From assembly GCA_964016415.1 (NCBI GenBank), contig OZ024666.1, positions 2,709,310 through 2,773,309 on the forward strand: a DNA stretch of 64,000 nucleotides. The letters run 5' to 3'. Origin of the DNA: Erwinia sp. (GTDB lineage Bacteria; Pseudomonadota; Gammaproteobacteria; Enterobacterales; Enterobacteriaceae). Position 1 is the stretch's first letter. Each line of letters begins with the position of its first letter. Positions 1-8,897 of this stretch are shown piece by piece. The translations under genes and the position numbers were made by a program. The notes under the pieces were generated by a model. The model saw only the letters and a list, made by a program, of their open reading frames with translations, was not told where the DNA came from and did no database searches.

Positions 1-410
<410 letters not shown>

Positions 411-724
411 AAGATCAACTACGTTTCGGCTCAGTCGCATTGAGTCAGTATGATGGTCGTTATGTCTGTGAGAGTGTCAACCTTATTCGTAACGAAGATA
501 GTACACGCTTACAACACAGCCTTGAGGCTATCGCCAGAATGAGTCGTGATGAGATTAAACACTATTATAAAAGCTCCTTGCGAGCTGAAAGCCCGGAGTG
601 GAGCAAAGGAGCCAACATTGGATTGCTCACTCTGTCAAGAGATGTGAGTGAGCCTCTTGAGTTCACCTTTGCCTCGGTGGAAAGCAGTATGCATTCCACT
701 TTTTACCTGAAAGCCATTATCTGA
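411..724 (+). pseudogene. siaB: siaB remnant (SiaB-family protein kinase), 5' end removed by IS
   Basis: About 103 codons remain, in frame from base 413 to the TGA. The residual protein has the closing pattern of SiaB-family proteins: a YVCESVNLI strand, a helical MSRDEIKHYYKSSL stretch and a GANIGLLTLSRDVSEPLEF block. In Pseudomonas, SiaB is a small GHKL-like kinase that phosphorylates SiaC and so controls the diguanylate cyclase SiaD. The N-terminal part, including the start codon, was cut away by the IS element immediately upstream, so a normal kinase cannot be made. Assignment rests on this C-terminal pattern together with siaC and siaD directly downstream. Confidence 0.78.
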
Positions 725-738
725 GTGAGTTTTTCACC

Positions 739-1137
739 ATGAATACTATTTTTCTTCCCGCTACGACTTCCACTCCGCAAGTGACATTCGATTTTGCATC
801 TAACCGACTGGCACTGATTGTGGAATCCTATCCTGAAAATGCGGCGGCCTTTTACCGCCCGTTAATCAGTGCGCTGGAAGAGGTGATTACCATGCGGATC
901 ATAACCAAAAGCCCCCCGCTGCTGATGCACATCACGCTACGTTATTTTAATAGTTCCAGTACCAAAATGCTGTTCGGTATGATGAGTGCACTTCACCGGG
1001 GAGCCTCAGCCGGACTCTCTGTTGAATTGCACTGGTACCATGATCCTGAAGATGATATCTCAGCTGAGTTTGCCGAAGAGTTAAAACTCGACTTTCCCGC
1101 TATCCATTTCTATCTGCACGCAGAGGCGGTTTCATGA
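739..1137 (+). CDS. siaC: SiaC-family regulatory phosphoprotein (DUF1987)
   Basis: This 132-residue protein matches the SiaC/DUF1987 family: TPQVTFDFASNRLALIVES, then SYPENAAAFYRPLI, then the STAS-like strand LRYFNSSSTKMLF. In Pseudomonas, SiaC is a partner-switch protein. It is phosphorylated by SiaB, dephosphorylated by SiaA, and in its unphosphorylated form binds and activates the diguanylate cyclase SiaD. The phosphorylated Thr of the family lies in the NTSS region; here that region reads NSSST, so the acceptor may be a Ser or the following Thr. The stop overlaps the siaD start (ATGA), suggesting translational coupling. With the kinase truncated upstream, SiaC may be permanently unphosphorylated if this gene is still expressed. 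Confidence 0.85.
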   Translation: MNTIFLPATTSTPQVTFDFASNRLALIVESYPENAAAFYRPLISALEEVITMRIITKSPPLLMHITLRYFNSSSTKMLFGMMSALHRGASAGLSVELHWYHDPEDDISAEFAEELKLDFPAIHFYLHAEAVS

Positions 1138-1844
1138 ATGGTATGGAAGAGTTGTTTACCGATGAAAGTGTTTCTCTGCATCATTACCGTGAGTTAGCCA
1201 GTCAGCCACTAGGGGAAGCCAGAGAATACCAGCAAGCGCTTTTCTCTCTCAGCGATGAATATCATAAATTGATGAAAGAGTCTTACCGGTTGATTTGTCG
1301 CAGCGATCGGGCAGAACGCGAGCTGAACCGACTCAACGATGCCTTGCAAAAGCTTGCCTGTCAGTTAGAGTATGAAGCGACACATGACGCCCTGACACAG
1401 GTATTTAACCGTCGTGCCATCATTAGCTGTATTGAAAAAACCCTGCAACATCAGGATGCAGCATTGATTCTTCTCGATATTGATCGTTTCAAAACAATCA
1501 ATGATTGTTACGGTCATGCTGTAGGAGACGCTGTACTTTGTGATATCACCCAACGCTTTGCTGTCAGTGTCCCTGACGTCGGTGTGACAGGAAGGGTAGG
1601 AGGAGAAGAATTCACTATTTTTCTGCCCTGCTACACTATTGAACAAGCTCACCGTGTTGCCCATAAGATCAGTGAGGCCTTAAATGCCTCGCCGTTACCT
1701 GCGGTTCCTGACCAACTTGTCACCGCGAGCATCGGTGTCAGTTTCGCGATTAAAGGCAGCACCTTTCACGATCTTTACAATCGCGCAGATGCTGCGATGT
1801 ATGCCGCAAAGCATCGGGGCCGAAATCAGATTTGCTGTGGCTAG
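1134..1844 (+). CDS. siaD: Diguanylate cyclase, SiaD type
   Basis: This 236-residue cytoplasmic protein makes cyclic di-GMP from two GTP. The N-terminal ~75 residues are helical, likely coiled coil, and probably contact SiaC. The GGDEF domain follows, from ATHDALTQVFNRR to the end. The active site is GGEEF at about residues 156-160, a catalytically competent variant also seen in SiaD proteins. The usual RxxD inhibitory site five residues upstream is absent (VTGRV precedes GGEEF), so product inhibition through that site is unlikely. No membrane segment or receiver domain is present, in line with control by the partner protein SiaC. The start overlaps the end of siaC by four bases. Confidence 0.88.
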   Translation: MNGMEELFTDESVSLHHYRELASQPLGEAREYQQALFSLSDEYHKLMKESYRLICRSDRAERELNRLNDALQKLACQLEYEATHDALTQVFNRRAIISCIEKTLQHQDAALILLDIDRFKTINDCYGHAVGDAVLCDITQRFAVSVPDVGVTGRVGGEEFTIFLPCYTIEQAHRVAHKISEALNASPLPAVPDQLVTASIGVSFAIKGSTFHDLYNRADAAMYAAKHRGRNQICCG

Positions 1845-2007
1845 TGATATTGAGGGCTGAAAACAGATTTTCTGCCCTAAGGTATTACCGGGCACGGGTT
1901 GATGAATCTGTAGAAGTCAGTGTAGAAAATGCCGAGGCACTTTATCGTCAGGCAGGTCAGGGAGGATAACCCAGCGCGCTGTCATCATCACGCTGGGGTC
2001 AGAAAAA

Positions 2008-3567
2008 TCAGCGAGTACGAATCAGGTAATCAAAGGCGCTCAGTGAGGCTTTAGCGCCCTCACCACTGGCAATGATGATCTGCTTATAAGGAACTGTGGT
2101 ACAGTCACCCGCAGCAAAAACCCCTTTCACGCTGGTTTCACATTTCGCATCAATCACGATTTCACCAACACGATTACGTTCAACAGTGCCATCCAACCAG
2201 GTCGTGTTCGGTAATAAACCGATCTGGACAAAGATCCCCGCCACTGGCAAGTGATGGGTTTCATTGTTCACCCGATCAAGATAATCAAGCCCGGTCAGGC
2301 GGCTGCCATCCCCTTTCACTTCAGTGGTTTGCGCGTTGAGGATGATTTCTACATTATCCAGGCTGCGCAGTTTAGATTGCAGTACCTGATCAGCACGCAT
2401 TTCGGGCGCAAACTCGAGCAGCGTAACGTGTTCAACGATTCCGGCAAGATCAATGGCCGCTTCGACGCCTGAGTTACCACCACCAATCACCGCCACGCGT
2501 TTCCCTTTAAATAACGGGCCATCACAGTGTGGGCAGTAAGTGACACCCCGGGTACGATACTCCTCCTCACCTGGCACATTCATGTTACGCCAGCGTGCGC
2601 CGGTAGCAATGATCAGTGTACGGGTTTTCAGAATCGCGCCTGATGCAGTTTCAATCTGGTGTAATCCACCTTCCACCTCTGCAGGCACTAATTTGGTGGC
2701 ACTCTGAGTATCAATCACATCGACCTGATAATCATCAACGTGCGCTTTTAATGCACCAGCCAGTTTAGCCCCTTCAGTTTTCGGCACAGAGATATAGTTT
2801 TCAATATCAACAGTATCCAGCACCTGACCACCGAAACGCTCGCCCATCAGCCCCGTACGGATCCCTTTACGTGCAGAATAGATGGCTGCTGCTGCACCTG
2901 CCGGGCCACTTCCCACAATCAACACTTCATAAGCATCGCGCGCTGTGAGTGCTGCCGCAGTGCGTTTGTCGGCATTACTATCCACTTTGCTGACGATTTC
3001 AGCCAGCGTGAGTCTTCCCTGGGCAAAAGGCTGACCATTCAGGAAGACCGCCGGCACACCCATAATATTGCGCTCGGTGATTTCATTCTGAAAAGCACCA
3101 CCGTCGATCGCGGTGTGGCTCACACGAGGATTGAGAATCGCCATCAGGTTCAGTGCCTGAACGACATCCGGGCAGTTGTGGCAAGAGAGTGAATAATAAG
3201 TTTCAAAGTGAAAGTCACCATCAAGCTCGCTCACCTGTGCCAGCAGGTCAGCTGCCTCTTTGGCTGGATGACCACCAGTTTGTAACAATGCCAGGACCAG
3301 TGAGGTAAATTCATGCCCCAGTGGTGATCCAGCGAAACGAGGTCCATGCTGTGAACCCGGTTGTGTGATTAAAAATGAAGGTTTGCGTTCCGCACGTTCA
3401 TTTTCTTCGCGGTAAGTGACTTTATCTGACAATTCAGCAATCTGTGTCAACAGTTCACGGATATCGGCCGATGATTTGCTGTCATCCAGAGTGGCGACCA
3501 ATTCTACTGGTCTGGTGAGTTTCTGCAGATAAGCCTGTAGTTGGGCTTTCATCGTTGTATCGAGCAT
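2008..3567 (-). CDS. ahpF: Alkyl hydroperoxide reductase subunit F
   Basis: AhpF is the FAD-dependent NADH:disulfide reductase that recycles AhpC during scavenging of H2O2 and organic peroxides in the cytoplasm. The 519-residue protein has the family layout: an N-terminal tandem thioredoxin-like domain with a SCHNC redox pair, then a thioredoxin reductase-like half with the FAD motif [10 protein letters not shown], the CPHC redox pair and the NAD motif [10 protein letters not shown]. The start was set at [10 protein letters not shown] because E. coli AhpF begins with almost the same residues; the open frame extends upstream without homology. It follows ahpC on the same strand, separated by a terminator-like hairpin that probably lowers its expression relative to ahpC. 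Confidence 0.97.
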   Translation of the reverse strand: MLDTTMKAQLQAYLQKLTRPVELVATLDDSKSSADIRELLTQIAELSDKVTYREENERAERKPSFLITQPGSQHGPRFAGSPLGHEFTSLVLALLQTGGHPAKEAADLLAQVSELDGDFHFETYYSLSCHNCPDVVQALNLMAILNPRVSHTAIDGGAFQNEITERNIMGVPAVFLNGQPFAQGRLTLAEIVSKVDSNADKRTAAALTARDAYEVLIVGSGPAGAAAAIYSARKGIRTGLMGERFGGQVLDTVDIENYISVPKTEGAKLAGALKAHVDDYQVDVIDTQSATKLVPAEVEGGLHQIETASGAILKTRTLIIATGARWRNMNVPGEEEYRTRGVTYCPHCDGPLFKGKRVAVIGGGNSGVEAAIDLAGIVEHVTLLEFAPEMRADQVLQSKLRSLDNVEIILNAQTTEVKGDGSRLTGLDYLDRVNNETHHLPVAGIFVQIGLLPNTTWLDGTVERNRVGEIVIDAKCETSVKGVFAAGDCTTVPYKQIIIASGEGAKASLSAFDYLIRTR

Positions 3568-3584
3568 GGTAGCGGCTCCCAGGC

Positions 3585-3610
3585 AAAAAAAACGGGTGCT
3601 GCGCACCCGT
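3585..3610 (-). terminator. Terminator/attenuator between ahpC and ahpF
   Basis: Read on the minus strand, a perfect ACGGGTG/CACCCGT stem with a short loop is followed directly by a run of eight T. This is a good intrinsic terminator sitting between ahpC and ahpF. It would let most transcripts stop after ahpC, giving more peroxiredoxin than reductase. Confidence 0.8.
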
Positions 3611-3643
3611 GAATTATTGGACAGTATAGAGTGGAAAAACAGG

Positions 3644-4207
3644 TTAGATTTTGCCAACCAGATCCAGTGATGGCGCCAGTGTTGCTTCACCCTCTTTCCA
3701 TTTTGCCGGGCACACTTCACCTGGGTGTGCAGCAATATACTGTGCTGCTTTGACTTTACGCAGCAGGTCGGAAGCATCACGGCCAATGCCTTCAGCAGTC
3801 ACTTCGATTGCCTGGATGATACCTTGCGGATCAACAATGAAGGTACCGCGATCTGCCAGACCTTCGTCTTCACGCAGGTTATCAAAGTTACGCGTCAGTG
3901 TACCAGTAGGGTCACCCAGCATCGCGTATTTGATTTTTGCAATGGTTTCTGAGCTGCTGTGCCATGCTTTATGAGTAAAGTGGGTATCGGTAGATACAGA
4001 GTAAATATCAACACCGAGTTTCTGGAACTCATCATAGTGATCAGCAACGTCGCCCAGTTCTGTCGGGCAGACGAAGGTGAAATCAGCAGGATAGAAGAAG
4101 AAGACACTCCAGCGACCCTCAGTGTCTTTTTCTGTCACTTCGATAAACTGGCCATCTTTAAAAGCCTGGTTTTTGAACGGTTTGATTTTAGTATTAATCA
4201 GGGACAT
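3644..4207 (-). CDS. ahpC: Alkyl hydroperoxide reductase subunit C (peroxiredoxin)
   Basis: This is a 187-residue typical 2-Cys peroxiredoxin that reduces H2O2, peroxynitrite and organic hydroperoxides. The peroxidatic Cys47 sits in FTFVCPTEL and the resolving Cys in GEVCPAKW near the C-terminus. Length and sequence match E. coli AhpC almost throughout. The start is supported by a GGAGG ribosome binding site at the correct distance. It is first in the ahpC-ahpF pair. In enterics the promoter is activated by OxyR; no OxyR site could be picked out confidently by eye in the upstream region. Confidence 0.98.
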   Translation of the reverse strand: MSLINTKIKPFKNQAFKDGQFIEVTEKDTEGRWSVFFFYPADFTFVCPTELGDVADHYDEFQKLGVDIYSVSTDTHFTHKAWHSSSETIAKIKYAMLGDPTGTLTRNFDNLREDEGLADRGTFIVDPQGIIQAIEVTAEGIGRDASDLLRKVKAAQYIAAHPGEVCPAKWKEGEATLAPSLDLVGKI

Positions 4208-4518
4208 TTTATTTCCTCCATTTTCTGCACAACAAGGTAATCCAGATTGTGAGTGTTGTACTAATCAATTGAGCAAATCAAATCAATCAGTGAAAACTAA
4301 TAACGAGAAGGTGCAACTGCAACAGTACCCATGTTACAGACCGACACCAGCAGGCAGCATAATACATCAGATAACAACGTCACACCCCACTCAAATCTAA
4401 AACAGCGTTACCACTGCTTACGCTTTTTCACTAATCCGTAATCAACTTTATTGCTACGATGCATTCTGGCAGATAAGAGCAGCTTATTGCCATCTTACAT
4501 GGATGAAGTGGAGTATTT
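4208..4518. other. Divergent intergenic region, ahpC / DUF1090 gene
   Basis: About 310 bases without a gene, between the minus-strand ahpC and a plus-strand gene. It must hold the ahpC promoter and the promoter of the small secreted protein. The ahpC ribosome binding site (GGAGG) is visible just above its start, and GTGGAG precedes the start on the other side. No convincing OxyR tetrad or RNA gene was seen. Confidence 0.5.
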
Positions 4519-4956
4519 ATGACTGTAAAATCCTTACTACTACCTGTTGCACTTTTCGTAACAGTTGGCATCAGTTTCAGTACCAGCGCCGCCGGTAATG
4601 ACTGTAATGCCCGTCGTCAGTCCCTCGAAGATCAGACTGTCCAGGCTGAGAAGTATGGCCACAAAAACAAAGTCGCAGGTCTGAAAAAAGCACTCAGTGA
4701 GGTCAATGAGCATTGTACCGATGCCGGACTGCTGAAAGACGCCCGGCAGAAAGTTGGCAAAATGGAAGAAAAACTGGCTGAGAAACAGAAAGATATAGCA
4801 GAAATATCAGCCGATCTTCGCCAGGCTGAGGCAGAGCACGATGCCGAAAAGGTCGCTAAATATCAGAGAAAATTGAGCGAAAAGCAGGCGGATATTCGCG
4901 AAGTGACAGATGAACTACATCAGGCCCGCAGCGAAGTCAGTGGACTGGAAAAATAA
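4519..4956 (+). CDS. DUF1090 (YqjC-like) periplasmic coiled-coil protein
   Basis: The 145-residue product has a clear signal peptide: a hydrophobic LLLPVALFVTVGI core and a likely cleavage after STSAA. Two conserved cysteines follow (GNDCNARRQSLEDQ and VNEHCTDAGLL). The C-terminal ~75 residues form a long charged helix of alternating Lys/Glu heptads, predicted coiled coil. This matches the DUF1090 family (E. coli YqjC), whose function is not established. A GTGGAG ribosome binding site precedes the ATG. It stands alone, divergent from ahpC and convergent with qorB. Confidence 0.85.
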   Translation: MTVKSLLLPVALFVTVGISFSTSAAGNDCNARRQSLEDQTVQAEKYGHKNKVAGLKKALSEVNEHCTDAGLLKDARQKVGKMEEKLAEKQKDIAEISADLRQAEAEHDAEKVAKYQRKLSEKQADIREVTDELHQARSEVSGLEK

Positions 4957-4971
4957 GTTTACTATCCAATA

Positions 4972-5003
4972 AATGCCTGGTGCATCCCTGTGCACCAGGC
5001 ATT
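4972..5003. terminator. Hairpin between convergent genes
   Basis: A perfect 13-base inverted repeat (AATGCCTGGTGCA with its complement, six-base loop) lies between two converging genes. A strong T run is lacking, so it is only a probable bidirectional terminator. Confidence 0.5.
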
Positions 5004-5036
5004 TAGCAGAAACGTTTTACCTTGCTGCTAAGCCAG

Positions 5037-5891
5037 TCAGGCCTGACAGGCTGCTTTTACCACTGACTGCCACGGTGTAGCAGGACGACCAATCAGGCGG
5101 CTTAATGTGTGACTCTCATCAAACAAGGCACCATTTGCTGCTCCGGCATCAGAATCTGCCAGTATCTCTGCGAGGCCGTCAGGTAATCCCACTGATACCA
5201 ATAATTCCGCGAACGCTGGCTGCGGCATATCCTGATATTTAACTGTTTTACCGCTCACCGCGGCGATTTCCTCACTGAAACTCCCCAGTGTGTAAGCATT
5301 ATCCCCTGCCAGTTCATAAATCTTACCCGCCTGATCTGCAAGCGTCAGTACCACTGCTGCGGCCTCTGCATAATCACTGCGGCTCGCTGATGCAATCTCT
5401 CCGTTCCCTGCGGCACCAGCGAACACACCGTGAGCCAGCGCTGCAGGAATACTGGCGGCATAATTCTCAGTATACCAACCATTACGTAACAGAACGTATG
5501 GCAGGCCACTGCTGCGTAAGTAAGCTTCCGTTGCCCGATGCTCGACAGCCAGTTGCAGTGGCGAGCGATCGGCGTGTAATAAACTGGTGTAAGCCAGCAG
5601 CCGGACACCTGCCAGTTTCGCCGCATCAATAACAGCCTGATGCTGCACTTCACGTTGTCCCACCTCACTCGATGAGATAAGCAATAACTTTTCTACCCCA
5701 TGCAATGCCGTTTTCAGGCTCTCTGGCTGTGCATAATCACCGTAACGGACCTGCACACCTTTTGCGCTGAGATCTGCGGCTTTTTCCGGCGAGCGGACGA
5801 TTGCCAGCACATTTTCTGCCGCTTCGGTTTTCAATAACTGTTCAATCACTAAACGTCCTAACTGACCTGTTGCTCCGGTTACTGCAATCAT
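5037..5891 (-). CDS. qorB: NAD(P)H:quinone oxidoreductase, NmrA family (QorB/YtfG)
   Basis: This 284-residue Rossmann-fold protein begins MIAVTGATGQLGRLVIEQLL, with the GATGQLG dinucleotide-binding motif of the NmrA/SDR-a5 group, and matches E. coli QorB through the C-terminus. QorB reduces quinones with NADPH. The start was placed at this ATG because GGAGA precedes it and family homology begins here; the open frame runs 93 codons further upstream without similarity. It is divergent from the HxlR regulator gene ytfH, the same arrangement as in E. coli, which suggests local control by that regulator. Confidence 0.93.
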   Translation of the reverse strand: MIAVTGATGQLGRLVIEQLLKTEAAENVLAIVRSPEKAADLSAKGVQVRYGDYAQPESLKTALHGVEKLLLISSSEVGQREVQHQAVIDAAKLAGVRLLAYTSLLHADRSPLQLAVEHRATEAYLRSSGLPYVLLRNGWYTENYAASIPAALAHGVFAGAAGNGEIASASRSDYAEAAAVVLTLADQAGKIYELAGDNAYTLGSFSEEIAAVSGKTVKYQDMPQPAFAELLVSVGLPDGLAEILADSDAGAANGALFDESHTLSRLIGRPATPWQSVVKAACQA

Positions 5892-5961
5892 CACATTCTC
5901 CTTACGACAAGTAACGGCCCGGTTGTGGGCATTAACCTCTTTCATTGTCTTATCCTGACAC

Positions 5962-5984
5962 GTACAATTACCAAAAGTAAGTAC
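5962..5984. promoter_or_regulatory. Candidate HxlR-family operator between qorB and ytfH
   Basis: GTAC bounds an imperfect inverted repeat, with TTAC and GTAA half-sites around CAAAA. A further GTAAGT copy ends directly at the ytfH ATG. HxlR-family winged-helix dimers typically bind such short dyads near their own promoters. The assignment to YtfH is inference from position. Confidence 0.45.
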
Positions 5985-6000
5985 ATACAAAAAGGTAAGT

Positions 6001-6399
6001 ATGAAAAAAACAGATTTTACTGAACAGCAAGCCGCACTGCGTGGAGAACTGTTCAATGTCAATTGCCCTTCACGCGAGGTGCTTAAGCGCCTCACCCGGC
6101 GCTGGAGTCTGATGGTCCTGGTGGCTCTGGAAAGTGAGACGTTACGTTTTGGCTCACTCAGACGGCGCATCGGTGGGATTAGCGAGCGTATGCTGACTCA
6201 GACATTACGTTTTTTGGAGGAGGACGGTTTTATTGAGCGCATCGCTTTTGATGTTATTCCTCCTCATGTGGAATACCGCCTTTCACCTCTGGGGGAAGAA
6301 GTTCGGGGAAAAATCGTCGGATTAACTGACTGGGTTGAACATAATCTGCCTGTGATCATGGAGAAACGTCGACACTTTCAGCAGACAGATAATGAGTAA
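6001..6399 (+). CDS. ytfH: HxlR-family transcriptional regulator (YtfH)
   Basis: This 132-residue winged-helix regulator shows the HxlR pattern: NCPSREVLKRLTRRWSLMVL, with the family's early Cys, then LRRRIGGISERMLTQTLRFLEEDG as recognition helix region, then the wing VEYRLSPLGEE. HxlR proteins respond to redox or electrophile stress, often through the N-terminal Cys, and regulate adjacent oxidoreductases. Sequence and divergent placement match E. coli ytfH beside qorB. Direct GTAAGT repeats abut the start codon, suggesting autoregulation. Confidence 0.92.
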   Translation: MKKTDFTEQQAALRGELFNVNCPSREVLKRLTRRWSLMVLVALESETLRFGSLRRRIGGISERMLTQTLRFLEEDGFIERIAFDVIPPHVEYRLSPLGEEVRGKIVGLTDWVEHNLPVIMEKRRHFQQTDNE

Positions 6400-6446
6400 T
6401 ATTCGTCAATCGTATGACACTTTCTGGCACCCCGGATAGGCTGGCA

Positions 6447-6455
6447 TGTTATAAT
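6447..6455 (+). promoter_or_regulatory. Extended -10 promoter element upstream of ynfM-like gene
   Basis: A perfect TATAAT preceded by TG one base upstream (TGTTATAAT) forms an extended -10 element. No good -35 is seen at the usual spacing. It lies about 145 bases upstream of the exporter start and is the best sigma-70 signal in this gap. Confidence 0.45.
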
Positions 6456-6598
6456 GTCTCTGCAATTATGTGGTTTTTCTGTTCATAAATGCCCCGGAAC
6501 AGCTAACATAATCGATGAGACTACCGTTGGTGAAACAGACTCAGCTTATCTCCCTCACCGGGAATATTTTTATTAACGCTCAACAGTAAGGAAAAAAA

Positions 6599-7912
6599 GT
6601 GGCTCCGGCACCCGATAAAAATGTCACCTCAGCAGAAACCCCCGCTGAAGAGGATGACCGTTTATCTCCACCCTCTGAATCATCAATCCCTGCTCACAAA
6701 CGCTATATCAGCCGCGGTACCCGATCATTTATGCATGCGACTCTGGCCCTGTTTTGTGCCGGTCTGTCAACTTTTGCTGTGCTCTATTGTGTTCAACCCA
6801 TCTTGCCGGTCTTTTCGCAAAGCTTCCAGCTCACGCCAGCACAGAGCAGTCTGTCGCTCTCGGTCACCACTGGCATGATGGCGCTTGGTCTGCTTTTTAC
6901 CGGCCCACTTTCGGACGCCATAGGCCGTAAATCGGTGATGTCTGTTTCGCTGTTTCTGGCTGCTCTTTTTACTCTGCTGTGCGCACTAATGAACAGCTGG
7001 GAGAGTGTGTTAATCATGCGCGCGCTGACCGGGCTCGCATTGAGTGGAGTGGCGGCTGTTGCCATGACCTGGTTAAGCGAAGAACTTCATCCGGTATTTC
7101 TCTCTTTTTCCATGGGCTTGTATATCAGTGGCAATGCTATCGGTGGCTTATCAGGCCGCCTGTCGACCGGTGTACTGGCACAATATTTCTCCTGGCAAGT
7201 TTCGATGTTTGTTGTGGGTATCTTTGCTTTATTTTCCGCCTGCCTGTTTCTGCGGCTGTTACCCGCCTCACAGCATTTTCGCCCCTGCTCACTGCGGCCA
7301 CGCAAGTTACTGGTCAACTTTATGTTGCAATGGCATGACCGTGCCCTGCCCTTTCTGTTCATGGTTGGTTTTATTTTAATGGGTAGCTTCGTCACCCTAT
7401 TTAACTACATCAGTTATCGTCTGCTTGCTGCACCATTTTTGCTGACTCAGGCGGTAGTAGGAATACTTTCAGTCGTGTACCTGGTGGGTACCTACAGCTC
7501 ACCACGCGCCGGCATGATGACACAGCGTTACGGCCGCGCTCGTGTCCTGATGGGGGCTCTTGGATTGATGTTTTTCGGTCTGCTGATGACACAATCTGAC
7601 ATTTTACTGGTCGTTTTTATCGGCTTATTATTCTATGCCGCCGGTTTCTTTGCTGCCCATTCTGTCGCCAGCAGTTGGGTGGGGCATCAGGCACGGCGCG
7701 CCAAAGGCCAGGCCTCGTCCTTGTACCTGTTTTTTTATTATCTCGGCTCAAGTGTCGCTGGCACACTGGGTGGTTTTTTCTGGAATCACTTCGGTTGGCA
7801 TGGTGTCTCTTTGTTTATTGCCATTATGCTGGCTATCGGCTTGCTTCTGGTTTATCGTCTGCGAGGCATTCCCGTCAGGGTCAGGAAATTGCCTGCCATT
7901 TCTGGCCAGTGA
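6599..7912 (+). CDS. ynfM: MFS transporter, YnfM-like (putative arabinose/drug exporter)
   Basis: The 437-residue inner-membrane protein has about 12 transmembrane helices. Its sequence follows E. coli YnfM closely (STFAVLYCVQPILPVFSQ, GLLFTGPLSDAIGRK with the MFS loop 2-3 motif, FFAAHSVASSWVGHQARRAK). YnfM belongs to the drug:H+ antiporter group and is presumed to export arabinose-like sugars or toxic compounds; the natural substrate is uncertain. The start is a GTG with AAGGA just upstream; the next in-frame ATG would cut into the conserved N-terminal tail. A LysR regulator gene follows 35 bases downstream on the same strand. In E. coli the LysR partner ynfL is instead divergent. Confidence 0.9.
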   Translation: MAPAPDKNVTSAETPAEEDDRLSPPSESSIPAHKRYISRGTRSFMHATLALFCAGLSTFAVLYCVQPILPVFSQSFQLTPAQSSLSLSVTTGMMALGLLFTGPLSDAIGRKSVMSVSLFLAALFTLLCALMNSWESVLIMRALTGLALSGVAAVAMTWLSEELHPVFLSFSMGLYISGNAIGGLSGRLSTGVLAQYFSWQVSMFVVGIFALFSACLFLRLLPASQHFRPCSLRPRKLLVNFMLQWHDRALPFLFMVGFILMGSFVTLFNYISYRLLAAPFLLTQAVVGILSVVYLVGTYSSPRAGMMTQRYGRARVLMGALGLMFFGLLMTQSDILLVVFIGLLFYAAGFFAAHSVASSWVGHQARRAKGQASSLYLFFYYLGSSVAGTLGGFFWNHFGWHGVSLFIAIMLAIGLLLVYRLRGIPVRVRKLPAISGQ

Positions 7913-7947
7913 TGCGGTAAATATAGCCGGATAAGAACAAAGACAGT

Positions 7948-8877
7948 ATGAATGAAATAGAGAATTTACAGGCGATGATCGTTTTTGCTAGCGTCGTTGA
8001 AACTCGCAGTTTTACCGATGCAGCTGAAGTGCTTGGCCTGTCAAAATCAGCGGTGAGTAAAACTATCGCCGCACTCGAAGTGCGCCTGGGGGCTCGTTTG
8101 TTGCAACGGACAACCCGGCGCATGGAAGTGACCGAAGTGGGGATGGCGTGGTACCACTACTGTGCGCGCATTGTCAGTGAAGTCAAAAGTGCTAATTTAT
8201 TTATCCGTCAGTATCACGAAGAACCCACAGGCAGCCTGCGCATTGTCGCACCCGTGAGCTACGGCTCTCAATGTGTCATGCCGGTGGTTAACCGTTTTAT
8301 TGCCACTAATTTGCATGTCACCGTCGATGTCGATCTGACAGACCGCCCGGTAAATCTGGAAGGCGATAACACCGATATTGCCCTGATCATCACCCGTGAA
8401 AATCCCGCACATCCCCACTCACTGTTTATGTCAGAGATCAGCTGGGGATTGTATGCGGCGCCAGGGTATTTACAGCACCACCCGGTAATCACCCAACCTG
8501 CTGATTTGGCACGCCATGACTTTCTGCTCTTTCGTGGCCCGGCACATACACCGTCACTGCCACTACGCAAAGATAAAAAGCGCCACACTATCCCGGTACA
8601 TAGCCGTTTACGCGCCAACAACAGCACGGCACTGATCAATTCAGCAATTGCGGAGAGTGGGATTGCCTATCTGCCAGATTACATTGCTTATGACGCGCTG
8701 CAACGTGGCACGCTGGTGCAGGTGCTTGCAGAGTGGGAAATGGAAAGCTTCAGTGTTTTCTTACTGTACAGGCAGGAAAGTTTTACTTCTCCACGCGTCA
8801 GGCTGTTTATCGATGCACTGCAACAAGCGATCAGTCCCCCTCAGAGAGGTGAAGCCCCGGCACAGCGCTCTGGCTGA
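7948..8877 (+). CDS. LysR-family transcriptional regulator
   Basis: This 309-residue protein has an N-terminal winged-helix domain (about residues 5-65; SFTDAAEVLGLSKSAVSKTIAALE) and a periplasmic-binding-protein-like effector domain (residues 90-300). The pattern is of the CrgA/DmlR-like group. It directly follows the ynfM-type exporter gene and probably controls it, by analogy with E. coli ynfL-ynfM; this is inference. It converges with the gene that follows. The effector is unknown. Confidence 0.9.
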   Translation: MNEIENLQAMIVFASVVETRSFTDAAEVLGLSKSAVSKTIAALEVRLGARLLQRTTRRMEVTEVGMAWYHYCARIVSEVKSANLFIRQYHEEPTGSLRIVAPVSYGSQCVMPVVNRFIATNLHVTVDVDLTDRPVNLEGDNTDIALIITRENPAHPHSLFMSEISWGLYAAPGYLQHHPVITQPADLARHDFLLFRGPAHTPSLPLRKDKKRHTIPVHSRLRANNSTALINSAIAESGIAYLPDYIAYDALQRGTLVQVLAEWEMESFSVFLLYRQESFTSPRVRLFIDALQQAISPPQRGEAPAQRSG

Positions 8878-8897
8878 ACCGGGGAGTTCAATCACAA

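Noticed and set aside
1844-1969. A 42-codon GTG-initiated plus-strand frame after siaD with a protein-like end (VSVENAEALYRQAGQGG)
   Set aside because: It begins on the last base of the siaD stop, lacks an independent ribosome binding site and matches no family I recognise; too short to call without a homologue.
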